64,000 nucleotides of DNA, taken from assembly GCA_041890495.1 (NCBI GenBank), contig CP169086.1, positions 868,001 through 932,000 on the forward strand. Reading direction: 5' to 3'. The position numbers and the translations under genes are program-made. The notes below the pieces were generated by a model. The model saw nothing but the letters and a program-made list of their open reading frames with translations, was not told where the DNA came from and searched no databases. Origin of the DNA: Escherichia boydii (GTDB taxonomy: Bacteria; Pseudomonadota; Gammaproteobacteria; Enterobacterales; Enterobacteriaceae). Positions 26,114 through 34,523 of the stretch are shown piece after piece (position 1 is the stretch's first letter; each line of letters starts with the position of its first letter).

Positions 26114-27613
26114 ATGAGCAACCAGACTCAACAACACGAGCAGCAGGCGGGTCAGGCGTTCAGCCAGGATGAATTCAGCGCGCTGCTGAATAAAGAGTTC
26201 CGCCCGAAAACCGATCAGGCCCGCTCCGCCGTAGAAAGCGCGGTCAAAACCCTGGCGCAGCAGGCGCTGGAAAATACCGTCACCTTCTCGAACGATACCT
26301 ACCGTACCATTCAGAACCTGATTGCGGGTATCGACGAGCAGCTGTCGCAGCAGGTAAACCAGATCATTCACCACGAAGAGTTTCAGAAGCTGGAGAGCGC
26401 CTGGCGCGGTCTGAGCTACCTGGTGAACAACACCGAAACTGACGAGATGCTGAAGATCCGCTTTATGAGCATCTCCAAGCAGGAGCTGGGCCGTACCCTG
26501 AAGCGCTACAAGGGCGTGGGCTGGGATCAGAGCCCGATCTTCAAAAAAATCTACGAGCAGGAGTACGGTCAGTTCGGCGGCGAGCCGTTTGGTTGCATCG
26601 TGGGCGACTACTACTTCGACCACAGCCCGCAGGACGTTGAGCTGCTGGGCGAAATGGCGCGCATCGGTTCTGCGGCGCACTGTCCGTTCATTACCGGTAC
26701 CGCACCGGGCGTGATGCAGATGGAATCCTGGCAGGAGCTGGCTAACCCGCGCGACCTGACCAAGATCTTCCAGAACACCGAATACGCGGCCTGGCGTTCG
26801 CTGCGTGAATCCGAAGATGCCCGCTATCTGGGCCTGGTGATGCCGCGCTTCCTGTCGCGCCTGCCGTACGGCATTCGCACCAACCCGGTCGACAGCTTTG
26901 ACTTTGAAGAGCAGACCGACGGCGCGAACCACAACAGCTACTCCTGGGCGAACGCCGCGTACGCGATGGCCGCCAACATCAACCGCTCCTTCAAAGAGTA
27001 CGGCTGGTGCACCTCGATTCGCGGCGTGGAGTCCGGCGGGGCGGTGGAAAACCTGCCGTGCCACACCTTCCCGAGCGATGACGGCGGCGTGGACATGAAG
27101 TGCCCGACCGAGATCGCCATCAGCGATCGTCGTGAAGCCGAGCTGGCGAAAAACGGCTTTATGCCGCTGGTTCACCGCAAAAACTCCGACTTTGCCGCCT
27201 TCATTGGCGCGCAGTCGCTGCAAAAACCGGCGGAGTACCACGATCCGGATGCGACCGCCAACGCGCGGCTGGCATCGCGCCTGCCGTACCTGTTCGCCTG
27301 CTGCCGCTTTGCCCACTACCTGAAGTGCATCGTGCGCGACAAAATCGGCTCCTTCCGCGAGCGCGAAGAGATGGAACGCTGGCTGAACGACTGGGTGATG
27401 AACTACGTCGACGGTGACCCGGCGAACTCCTCTCAGGAGACCAAGTCCCGCAAACCGCTGGCCGCTGCGGAAGTGCAGGTGCAGGAGATTGAAGACAACC
27501 CGGGCTACTACGCCGCGAAGTTCTTCCTGCGTCCGCACTACCAGCTGGAAGGTCTGACCGTTTCCCTGCGTCTGGTTTCTAAGCTGCCGTCGCTGAAGAC
27601 GAAAGACGCGTAA
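26114..27613 (+). CDS. tssC: T6SS contractile sheath large subunit TssC
   Basis: 499-residue VipB/TssC sheath protein. Conserved blocks include EFQKLESAWRGLSYLVNNTE, CPFITGTAPG, and near the end the FFLRPHYQLEGLTVSLRLVS block. Codon choice is strongly biased, as expected for an abundant structural protein. The 3' end is followed by two REP units before hcp, so hcp may be expressed from a separate or processed transcript. Confidence 0.97.
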   Translation: MSNQTQQHEQQAGQAFSQDEFSALLNKEFRPKTDQARSAVESAVKTLAQQALENTVTFSNDTYRTIQNLIAGIDEQLSQQVNQIIHHEEFQKLESAWRGLSYLVNNTETDEMLKIRFMSISKQELGRTLKRYKGVGWDQSPIFKKIYEQEYGQFGGEPFGCIVGDYYFDHSPQDVELLGEMARIGSAAHCPFITGTAPGVMQMESWQELANPRDLTKIFQNTEYAAWRSLRESEDARYLGLVMPRFLSRLPYGIRTNPVDSFDFEEQTDGANHNSYSWANAAYAMAANINRSFKEYGWCTSIRGVESGGAVENLPCHTFPSDDGGVDMKCPTEIAISDRREAELAKNGFMPLVHRKNSDFAAFIGAQSLQKPAEYHDPDATANARLASRLPYLFACCRFAHYLKCIVRDKIGSFREREEMERWLNDWVMNYVDGDPANSSQETKSRKPLAAAEVQVQEIEDNPGYYAAKFFLRPHYQLEGLTVSLRLVSKLPSLKTKDA

Positions 27614-27637
27614 GAGCAACGTGCGTTTTTGAGTTTC

Positions 27638-27734
27638 GCCCGGCGGCGCTACGCTTGCACGGGCCTACAATGAAACGTGCAACCTATTGATATTGTTGCT
27701 CGATGTAGGCCGGGTAAGCACAGCGTCACCCGGC
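27638..27734. repeat. Paired REP units (BIME) between tssC and hcp
   Basis: Two REP units face each other. The first has arms GCCCG (27638-27642) and CGGGC (27660-27664); the second has arms GCCGGGT (27709-27715) and ACCCGGC (27728-27734). The flanking CCTAC and GTAGG are inverted copies. This is a typical bacterial interspersed mosaic element and could set a boundary between the sheath operon and hcp. Confidence 0.82.
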
Positions 27735-27972
27735 AAGAAAGACGGCTAAATTGTTAATGCCGTCCTTAACAGGTTTCAGAATAACGCACGGTAATAATGA
27801 CTTCACATTCATTCCGTTATTGCGGGGGAATGTAAGACTGTCAAATGACACGGGTCATTTGATGTGAGGCAGAGGTAAAATATGGACGGTTTTATTCAGC
27901 CCCATGCTTTCCTGTTTGCCATATAAGTGCTTTTTCGAAAGCAATATTGTTCATCCACGAAGAGTAGATATT
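27735..27972 (+). promoter_or_regulatory. Structured leader before hcp
   Basis: Non-coding stretch with several clean inverted repeats: GACGGC/GCCGTC (27741-27746, 27759-27764), CATTCC/GGAATG (27810-27815, 27827-27832), TCAAATGAC/GTCATTTGA with a four-base loop (27841-27862), and TGCTTT-TTCG-AAAGCA (27928-27943), a hairpin with a UUCG tetraloop. None has a clear T-run. A TATAAG at 27922-27927 could be a -10 box but has no good -35. Confidence 0.5.
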
Positions 27973-28455
27973 ATGGCTATTGATATGTTTCTGAAGGTCG
28001 AGGGTGTTACGGGCGAATCAAAAGATTCTAACCACACCGGCTGGACTGATATTACCTCCTTCTCCTGGGGCGCTTCCCAGCCTGGTAATATGAGCGTTGG
28101 CGGTGGCGGCGGTGCCGGTAAAGTTAACTTTAACGATCTGCACGTTAACGCCTTGATCGACAAATCCACTACAGCAATCCTGAAACACTGCGCCAGCGGT
28201 AAACACCTGACCAAAGTTGAGCTGTCCGTCTGTAAAGCCGGTGGCCAGCAGGTGGAATACTCCCGCATTACGCTGGAAGATGTGCTGGTGACCTCTGTTC
28301 AGTACACCGGTGCAGACAACGGCGATACCGTTGGTGTGACCTATGCATTCCAGGCAGCGAAAGTGAAACAGCAGTACTGGGAGCAGACCACCTCTGGTGG
28401 TAAAGGTGCTGAAAGCAGCGCTGGCTGGAACATCAAAGAGAACAAAGAAGCGTAA
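27973..28455 (+). CDS. hcp: T6SS inner-tube protein Hcp
   Basis: 160-residue Hcp (TssD), which forms the hexameric rings of the expelled tube and can carry small effectors. The start MAIDMFLKVEGVTGESKDS and the WTDITSFSWG motif are diagnostic. The upstream open frame to 27904 is ignored because the family begins at this ATG. It has its own structured leader and a strong hairpin downstream, consistent with high, separate expression. It is directly followed by an effector-immunity candidate pair. Confidence 0.97.
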   Translation: MAIDMFLKVEGVTGESKDSNHTGWTDITSFSWGASQPGNMSVGGGGGAGKVNFNDLHVNALIDKSTTAILKHCASGKHLTKVELSVCKAGGQQVEYSRITLEDVLVTSVQYTGADNGDTVGVTYAFQAAKVKQQYWEQTTSGGKGAESSAGWNIKENKEA

Positions 28456-28465
28456 TTGCGCATGT

Positions 28466-28488
28466 GGCCGGGGAGTTTTTCCCCGGTC
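28466..28488 (+). terminator. Strong hairpin after hcp
   Basis: CCGGGGA (468-474 after 28000) pairs with TCCCCGG (480-486), extended by outer pairs. There is no T-run after it, so it may be a partial terminator or an mRNA-stabilising end that lowers expression of the downstream genes relative to hcp. Confidence 0.5.
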
Positions 28489-28641
28489 ATTATGAATGGT
28501 TAACTATCCGGTGTGTATTAAATAGAATAGGTAAGTTTTCAAACGTTGCCGTTTTTAAGAAAGTGTCTACGTTTGGATACTCGTCAAACTCCATTTCATC
28601 TGAATGTGAGTGCTTATTTGTTAAGAGCAAAGGGAATGAAT

Positions 28642-29631
28642 ATGGCTAGTCAATTATTAGTTAATCCTGGTTATTGCATTGTTCAGCAACCCGGAACCCT
28701 GGATTTCCAGGCAAGGCTCTTATTCAACAATCCAAACAGCGATGCTGCTCGTTATTTCATGCAGGTTAATAGCGATGCACAGTGGTCAAAACCTGGGCAG
28801 ATGTTGATTCTTGATGCACCGGGAAGTAATAATTCTGTGCAGCTTAAGCAATTACAGCTCGCTAAAAAGAAAGTCAACGGTGCTCTGGCCGATCTTAACT
28901 CTGGTGAAGCGAATTTCTTTAATCAACATTTTAGTACCATAGCTGCAGTCACTAATTTTATGGATAAGTCCCTTGGTGTCGTTGCGGATGCAGGTGAAAA
29001 ATATTTTAGTGAAATAGAAAAAAAACTTAAATCCATTGAATTGGCTTACCAGAATCAGTACAGAGCACAAGGGACATTGATAAGCCAACAGTTTTTTGTT
29101 GAGCGTCAGCGCCTCTTTTCTGAGTTGGATGGTTTATTAAACAAATTGTCCCGACTGACCTTAAAGATGAAACCCTATAACGAATTGAAGCATGCATTAG
29201 GCTTGTCAAGCCGATCCATTGTACATGAATGGAGTACAGCCGGGGTCGCCTCTATTCGTGGTTATTCAACTTATATCGATAATGCCTCTAAGGCCGCTCG
29301 TTTTCTTAAAGCGGGAGGGTGGCTTGCAATAGGTTTTGCAGGTGCAAATACCACTAATGAAGTTTACAATGCCTGCACCGCGGGACGAGAGCAGAGTTGC
29401 TCTAAAGTTGCTGTGAAAAAATACAGCAGCTTTGGTGCAAGCCTGGCAGGGGGTATTTACGGTGGTAAATACGGAGCAATGGCAGGTGCTGGTGTATGCG
29501 TTGCGCTTGGTGTTGCAACGGGGGGCGTAGGACTGCTCGCCTGCTCCATTGTTGGGGCTGCTGCAGGTGGATACGTTGGTGGCGAGATAGCGGGCGGAGC
29601 GACTGAGTATATGATGGATAAAATATGGTGA
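28642..29631 (+). CDS. Putative membrane-active T6SS effector
   Basis: 329-residue protein of unrecognised family. I chose the ATG at 28642 because GGGA lies six bases upstream; an ATG two codons earlier is possible. The N-terminal 75 residues (QPGTLDFQARLLFNN and KPGQMLILDAPG) look like a small delivery or LysM-like domain. A helical middle (about 80-200) follows. The last 60 residues are strongly glycine/alanine-rich and hydrophobic (GIYGGKYGAMAGAG, VGAAAGGYVGGEIAGG), like glycine-zipper pore formers. There is no signal peptide. It sits right after hcp and overlaps a small membrane protein, which fits an Hcp-delivered pore-forming toxin. The function is inferred. Confidence 0.65.
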   Translation: MASQLLVNPGYCIVQQPGTLDFQARLLFNNPNSDAARYFMQVNSDAQWSKPGQMLILDAPGSNNSVQLKQLQLAKKKVNGALADLNSGEANFFNQHFSTIAAVTNFMDKSLGVVADAGEKYFSEIEKKLKSIELAYQNQYRAQGTLISQQFFVERQRLFSELDGLLNKLSRLTLKMKPYNELKHALGLSSRSIVHEWSTAGVASIRGYSTYIDNASKAARFLKAGGWLAIGFAGANTTNEVYNACTAGREQSCSKVAVKKYSSFGASLAGGIYGGKYGAMAGAGVCVALGVATGGVGLLACSIVGAAAGGYVGGEIAGGATEYMMDKIW

Positions 29632-30041
29632 ATATAGAGAATTTATCATTATTTCTTATCGTGGTTTTATTGCTGGTTGTTGTAATTATGGATCTGTTCA
29701 GTTCTCGTTATTTCAAAAAACACGAGGCTGATTATAATCAGTTACTTTCAGACTATCGGCGCAAGGGATATGATCTGGATCTTGTAACCGACTATGCTTC
29801 TTTTTTTGGTTCACTGGCCAATTATCAAAAAATAATCTGGTTTGTTCGCCTTTATAAAGGCGTTAAAATGAAATTCACGCGTGAAAGGCTTGTTCAGGAA
29901 GATGCTTATAAATATGTACAGTCGTTACCTGAAGAAAGAATTGGTTGGATGCTAAAGTTACATCGCCGTTATAAGTTGCAGGCGTTAATATTCACTCTAT
30001 GGCTCATTGTTGGATTATATTTTATTACCTTCATTAAATAG
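29625..30041 (+). CDS. Putative immunity protein, two transmembrane segments
   Basis: 138-residue inner-membrane protein with hydrophobic segments at about 7-25 and 116-136 and a charged cytoplasmic or periplasmic middle. It overlaps the upstream effector by seven bases (ATGGTGA), so the two are translationally coupled. A membrane immunity protein beside a membrane-inserting toxin is the standard arrangement (inference). The base composition is AT-rich compared with the tss genes, as for the toxin. No family was recognised. Confidence 0.6.
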   Translation: MVNIENLSLFLIVVLLLVVVIMDLFSSRYFKKHEADYNQLLSDYRRKGYDLDLVTDYASFFGSLANYQKIIWFVRLYKGVKMKFTRERLVQEDAYKYVQSLPEERIGWMLKLHRRYKLQALIFTLWLIVGLYFITFIK

Positions 30042-30128
30042 TTTTTGATATTCAATTTCTCAAACGCCGCCGTTCTCGCCTCGAGAGCGGCAGCGTTTGA
30101 GCGCTAATCATACCAGCAGGAATACGCC

Positions 30129-31892
30129 ATGCGATTCACGATTATTTCTACGAAACCCGGTCATCAGCCGCCGCAAAGCAGCTGTGATTTTTACGCTCCG
30201 GGCGGCACCATTGGGCGCGGTACGGATAACAACCTGGTGTTGCCGGACAATGACCGCACCATCTCTCGTCTGCAGGCGATTGTTCACGTTGACGCCCAGG
30301 GCGAATGCCGCGTGACCAACCGCGGCAGCGTTACCCGCGTGGTATTGAATGACATTCCGCTGGAGCGAGGGCGTCAGGTTGAACTGCAGGATGGCGACAT
30401 TCTCGGTATTGATGACTACCGCATCGAAGTGACCGAACTGATCCACGATACGCAGCCCGTGAGTCGCATGGCGGCCAGCCTGCACCAGCAGGCGCGTCCG
30501 ACGGTCGCCCCTGCGCCTGCGCAGCAGCCGAAACCGGCGAATGCCGCACCCCGCGGGAAAACCGAGCCGACCGCCGTGCCAACGGAGATCTGGGATAGCC
30601 TGATGCAGGAGTTCTCCATCTCCGACAGCATCTCCAGCAACCGTACAAAACCGCAGCCTGCGGCATCGCACGATCCGTTCTCCCAGCCTGCGGCCCCGGA
30701 GCGTAACGCCGAAGATCCGCTGGCGATGTTCAACGACAGCGATCCGACGCTTGAGCGTAAGCATGTCGATCCGGATACGCTGTTCAGCGATGAAGCGCTG
30801 TTCAAAAAAGAGAGTATTTTTGACGACGTCACCCCGTCAACGCTGGTGCCGCCGGGCGAGACGAACCCCGTTAAGCCTGAAGAAGAGGCAACGGATGAGC
30901 TCGATCCGCTGGCCCTGTTCGGCGGCAAGGCCAGCGCGCCAGCCGCGCGCAATGACGACCCGCTCGGGCTGATGGGCGGCGCGCCGTTAACCCATCCGGA
31001 TGACATTATTGACGAAAAACCTGCCCAAGTGACGGAACCTGAGCAGGAAGAGGACGCGCTGGCCGATTCTCCGCTGTTCGCCCCTGAGCCGCAGGAAGAA
31101 CCGCGTGCTGAAGAGGAACCCGCGCGACCGGATTACGCAGGCTTCACCATGCCAACGCCACAGGCCGTTGCGCGCAGCAGCGCTCAGGCGCCGAAGGGGC
31201 GCCTGCGCATCGACCCGGTCAATAACGCCGCCTCGCCAACCGCCACGGCAAACAGCGGTGAGAAGGGCGAAGTGCTGCAGGGCGAGCTGCTGGAAGCGCT
31301 GCTGGAGGGGATGGGGCTCAGCGAAATGCAGCCCGTTCCGCAGTTTGACCGTGAAAATATGCGTCAGCTGGGGCAGATCCTCGGTATGTTCTCTCAGGGG
31401 ACCGTGGCGCTGCTCTCCTCGCGCTCTATCCTCAAGCGCGGCGTGAAAGCCGACATGACCATGGTGCTGGACGATGCCAACAACCCGTTCAAGCTGTTGC
31501 CAACCGGCAAAACCGTCCTGATCCAAATGTTTGGCACCCCGATGCCGGGCTTTATGCCGCCAACCAAATCCGTGCGCGACGCGCTGATCGATCTGCAGGC
31601 GCACCAGCTGGGTATGATCTCCGGCATCCGCGCCATTATTGCCGCGATGCTGCAGTCCTTTAACCCGGAGCAGCTGGAAGAGCAGGCGAAGCAGAACGGT
31701 ATGACCTCGCGTCTGGCGCTGCCGGGCAGCCGCAAAGCCGCCCTGTGGGACTATTTTGTTCGCAGCTATGGCGAGACGGCGGGCGAGATTGAGGACGACT
31801 TCCATACCCTGTTCGGCGAGGCCTTCCTTCATGCGTATGACATGGAGGTGAATCAGTACAAAGACTCACAGAGCGGATCGGAAGACAAATGA
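30129..31892 (+). CDS. tagH: T6SS FHA-domain protein TagH (Fha)
   Basis: 587-residue T6SS-associated FHA protein. The forkhead-associated domain occupies about 1-100, with the phosphothreonine-binding residues Gly29-Arg30 and Ser46-Arg47. A long acidic, Pro-rich linker (about 120-350) leads to the conserved C-terminal domain (about 380-580; DRENMRQLGQILGMFSQGTV). In P. aeruginosa, Fha1 is phosphorylated by PpkA and dephosphorylated by PppA to license secretion. Both partner genes are present here. It overlaps pppA by four bases. Confidence 0.93.
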   Translation: MRFTIISTKPGHQPPQSSCDFYAPGGTIGRGTDNNLVLPDNDRTISRLQAIVHVDAQGECRVTNRGSVTRVVLNDIPLERGRQVELQDGDILGIDDYRIEVTELIHDTQPVSRMAASLHQQARPTVAPAPAQQPKPANAAPRGKTEPTAVPTEIWDSLMQEFSISDSISSNRTKPQPAASHDPFSQPAAPERNAEDPLAMFNDSDPTLERKHVDPDTLFSDEALFKKESIFDDVTPSTLVPPGETNPVKPEEEATDELDPLALFGGKASAPAARNDDPLGLMGGAPLTHPDDIIDEKPAQVTEPEQEEDALADSPLFAPEPQEEPRAEEEPARPDYAGFTMPTPQAVARSSAQAPKGRLRIDPVNNAASPTATANSGEKGEVLQGELLEALLEGMGLSEMQPVPQFDRENMRQLGQILGMFSQGTVALLSSRSILKRGVKADMTMVLDDANNPFKLLPTGKTVLIQMFGTPMPGFMPPTKSVRDALIDLQAHQLGMISGIRAIIAAMLQSFNPEQLEEQAKQNGMTSRLALPGSRKAALWDYFVRSYGETAGEIEDDFHTLFGEAFLHAYDMEVNQYKDSQSGSEDK

Positions 31893-32686
31893 ATATCGCA
31901 ACGGCTTCTCTCTCCCGCCAGGGGACGCGCGCCAGCAACCAGGATCAGACGGGAGAAACCATAGGGGAACGTTCAGCCTGCTTCGTCGTCTGCGACGGCA
32001 TCGCGGGCCTGCCGGGCGGTGAGGTGGCTGCAGAGCTGGCCCGCAACAGCATTATCTCCCGCTTCGATGGCGACAAACATCTTAATGCGCAGCACATCCG
32101 CGACTACGTGCAGACGGCGAATCGCACTATTCTCAGCGAACAGCAGGCCGTTCAGGACTATCGCCGGATGGGCACGACGCTGGTCAGCCTGTTCATTGAC
32201 CGTGATTACGGGCTGGCCTACTGGGCGCATGCCGGTGACAGCCGCCTGTACCTGTTCCGCCGCGGATGGCTGTGGCATGTGACCACCGACCACAGCCTGG
32301 TGCAGCAGATGAAAGATGCCGGACACCAGACCGACAACCTGAACAGCAATCTGCTCTATCTGGCGCTCGGGATTGAAAACGGCGGGCCGGAAGCGAGCTA
32401 CAGCGACGTGGTGCAGGTTGAAGACGGCGATGCATTCTTACTCTGCACCGACGGGTTCTGGCACGGCGTCAGCGAAGAGCAAATGAAGCAGTCGCTGCAT
32501 ATGGTCAATACGCCGCAGGAGTGGCTGACCTTAATGAACCAAATCATTCAAAAGAATGGCGAACAGGAGGGGAATGCTCAGGATAACTATACCGCCCTGG
32601 CTGTATGGATGGGCAACCCTCAGGACACCACTTTGCTGCACACCCTCTCTGACGCAGCACAATTTCTTCCCTGCGGAACTGATTAG
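31889..32686 (+). CDS. pppA: T6SS PP2C-type protein phosphatase PppA
   Basis: 265-residue metal-dependent Ser/Thr phosphatase. The PP2C metal-ligand motifs are intact: Asp19 in ASNQDQTG, Asp36 in VVCDGIAG, GDSRLYLF, and the late Asp in CTDGFWHG. It is expected to reverse PpkA phosphorylation of TagH and so turn the system off. Start and stop overlaps with tagH (ATGA type) show coupling. Confidence 0.92.
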   Translation: MNIATASLSRQGTRASNQDQTGETIGERSACFVVCDGIAGLPGGEVAAELARNSIISRFDGDKHLNAQHIRDYVQTANRTILSEQQAVQDYRRMGTTLVSLFIDRDYGLAYWAHAGDSRLYLFRRGWLWHVTTDHSLVQQMKDAGHQTDNLNSNLLYLALGIENGGPEASYSDVVQVEDGDAFLLCTDGFWHGVSEEQMKQSLHMVNTPQEWLTLMNQIIQKNGEQEGNAQDNYTALAVWMGNPQDTTLLHTLSDAAQFLPCGTD

Positions 32687-32702
32687 ACACACAAGGAACG
32701 AT

Positions 32703-33701
32703 ATGAAACTTTGGCTATCGGGTTTGGCACTTCTGGCGGCGACCTCCACCGCACAGGCTGAAAATTTCCGCATCGTGCAGTCTCCTGCGCAGAAGCTGGA
32801 TATCTGGATCGACAACATCAAAGACAACACGCCGCAGAGCTGGTGTAAGCCTGAGGTGGCGCTGCGCATTGTGGCAAACGGCAAGAAAGACGTCTCCGTG
32901 CTGGAGAACTTTGTGCCGCGTCTTGGCTCACTGCTGGAACACCAGTGCAGCAAAGTGAATAAACTCAGCTGGACGCTCAACGATCCGGCGGGTACTACGC
33001 TGGCGCAGGGCACGGCCGGCAAAGCGCAGGACTGGGCGCTGGTGGTGAAACAGGAGCAGGCCGCGCCTGCCGCGACCGTCGCCGCAACCCCAGCCAGCGG
33101 CGCGTTACTGCCGCCAGATCAGAACGTGGCTTCCCGCACCGTTGCCGCCGACCGTACGCCGTGGCAGGAGTTTACGCTTCAGGACGGCTGCCACCTGCGC
33201 ACCTTCTGGGAAGGGGGCGCTTCTGCACCGGCGCTCTTTATTCCGGATTCTGACACCACCCGCTGCGGCAACGGCAGCTGGCTGAGCGGACACACCGTTG
33301 TGTCGCAGTCCCGCAACGGCGGACAGAAAGAGATGGCGGTGACTTACATCCACGGCTTCCCGGTGACCGGACTGAATCAAAGCGCCGACCCTGAAAACGC
33401 GCTGATCACCTCCGTCAACAAAGAGCGCATGGTATTCAGCACCCCAGACAGCGACCAGAGCTGGATGATCCTGCCTTACGACAACGCCCTGAACAGCTGG
33501 AAGAGCAACGGCACCGTCGCGGTGGAGATCTCCCGTGAAACCGCCAGCGATGATGCAAAACTGCAGGCGCGTATCGCGGCGGTGAAAAAGACCTGGAGCG
33601 CCTGGGTGGCACCCGGCACCCCGCTGAATATCGTTCTGATTGACACCCTGCGTCCTCAGCTGCGCGATCCGGCCGTCGGCGCATGGCGCGCGGCAAATTA
33701 A
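32703..33701 (+). CDS. Exported T6SS-cluster protein of unknown function
   Basis: 332-residue protein with a clear signal peptide (MKLWLSGLALLAATSTAQA, cut before ENF) and no lipobox, so it is predicted periplasmic. The N-terminal domain (about 20-125) has two Cys that could form a disulfide (SWCKPEV and EHQCSKV). A Pro/Ala linker leads to a second domain (about 150-330) with two more Cys (DGCHLRTFWEG, TRCGNGSWLSG). The start at 32703 replaces a long upstream frame inside pppA. The gene lies between pppA and tagJ, spaced tightly, so a periplasmic accessory or signal-sensing role is likely. I do not recognise the family. Confidence 0.72.
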   Translation: MKLWLSGLALLAATSTAQAENFRIVQSPAQKLDIWIDNIKDNTPQSWCKPEVALRIVANGKKDVSVLENFVPRLGSLLEHQCSKVNKLSWTLNDPAGTTLAQGTAGKAQDWALVVKQEQAAPAATVAATPASGALLPPDQNVASRTVAADRTPWQEFTLQDGCHLRTFWEGGASAPALFIPDSDTTRCGNGSWLSGHTVVSQSRNGGQKEMAVTYIHGFPVTGLNQSADPENALITSVNKERMVFSTPDSDQSWMILPYDNALNSWKSNGTVAVEISRETASDDAKLQARIAAVKKTWSAWVAPGTPLNIVLIDTLRPQLRDPAVGAWRAAN

Positions 33702-33710
33702 GGAATAGCG

Positions 33711-34523
33711 ATGAATACGCTCTATCAACACCTGGCGGGTGAGTCGCTCAACGACGCGCTCGCGCGCCTTGAAGCAGAAATCAAAGCCCGTCCTGCGGAT
33801 GCCGATCTCCGCGCCGCGTTCGTGCAGTTTTTAACCCTCAGCGGCAACTGGACGCGTGCTCTGACCCAGCTGAAAAGCTGGCTGGCGCTGAAGCCGCAGG
33901 CGAAGCCCACCGTCACGCTGCTGGAGCAGTCCATTCAGGGCGAGCTGCAGCGCGCGCAGGTGATGACGGGACAGGCGCGTCCGGCCATGCCTGAAACCCA
34001 GTGGCCGTGGCTTACCACCCTTGCCGCGGCGCTGAGCGAGGAGGGCGAGCGCGCGCAGGCGCTGCGTCTGGAGGCTCTCGAACAGGCGCAGGCCACTCCT
34101 GGCAACATTACTCTCGAAAACGAGGAGACGCAGGCCTTTGACTGGCTGATGGACGGCGATGCCCGTCTCGGCCCGGTGTGCGAAACCATCGTCAACGGCC
34201 GCTATTTCTGGCTGCCGTTTAACGCTATCGCGGAGATCCGTTTCCAGGCGCCTGCCAGCGTCACCGATCTGGTCTGGCGTCACGCGCTGGTGCGCCTGAC
34301 CGACGGAACGGAACAGGTGTGTCAGATCCCGGCGCGTTATCCGTTTGCAGCCGATGCCTCTGATGCGGTCAAGCTGGGGCGCACCACCGACTGGCAGCCG
34401 CTCGACGAAGACGGCACCCTTTACGAAGGCACGGGTCAGAAAGCCTGGCTGAGCGAGCAAAGCGAAAGCCCGCTGCTGTCGCTAAGCCTCGTGACGTTTG
34501 CGACGGATGGAGCCGATGAGTAA
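33711..34523 (+). CDS. tagJ: T6SS accessory protein TagJ (ImpE)
   Basis: 270-residue ImpE/TagJ family protein: N-terminal tetratricopeptide-like helices (about 1-100; SLNDALARLEAEIKARPADA) and a C-terminal beta domain (DARLGPVCETIVNGRYFWLP). The Pseudomonas homologue HsiE1 binds the N-terminal helix of TssB and is linked to ClpV-driven sheath recycling. It overlaps tssE by eight bases. Confidence 0.88.
   Translation: MNTLYQHLAGESLNDALARLEAEIKARPADADLRAAFVQFLTLSGNWTRALTQLKSWLALKPQAKPTVTLLEQSIQGELQRAQVMTGQARPAMPETQWPWLTTLAAALSEEGERAQALRLEALEQAQATPGNITLENEETQAFDWLMDGDARLGPVCETIVNGRYFWLPFNAIAEIRFQAPASVTDLVWRHALVRLTDGTEQVCQIPARYPFAADASDAVKLGRTTDWQPLDEDGTLYEGTGQKAWLSEQSESPLLSLSLVTFATDGADE

Noticed and set aside
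25523..27619. A 698-codon open frame on the minus strand across tssB and tssC
   Set aside because: It is the mirror of two strongly coding sheath genes with biased third positions; it has no ribosome site, no recognisable domain and low-complexity translation.
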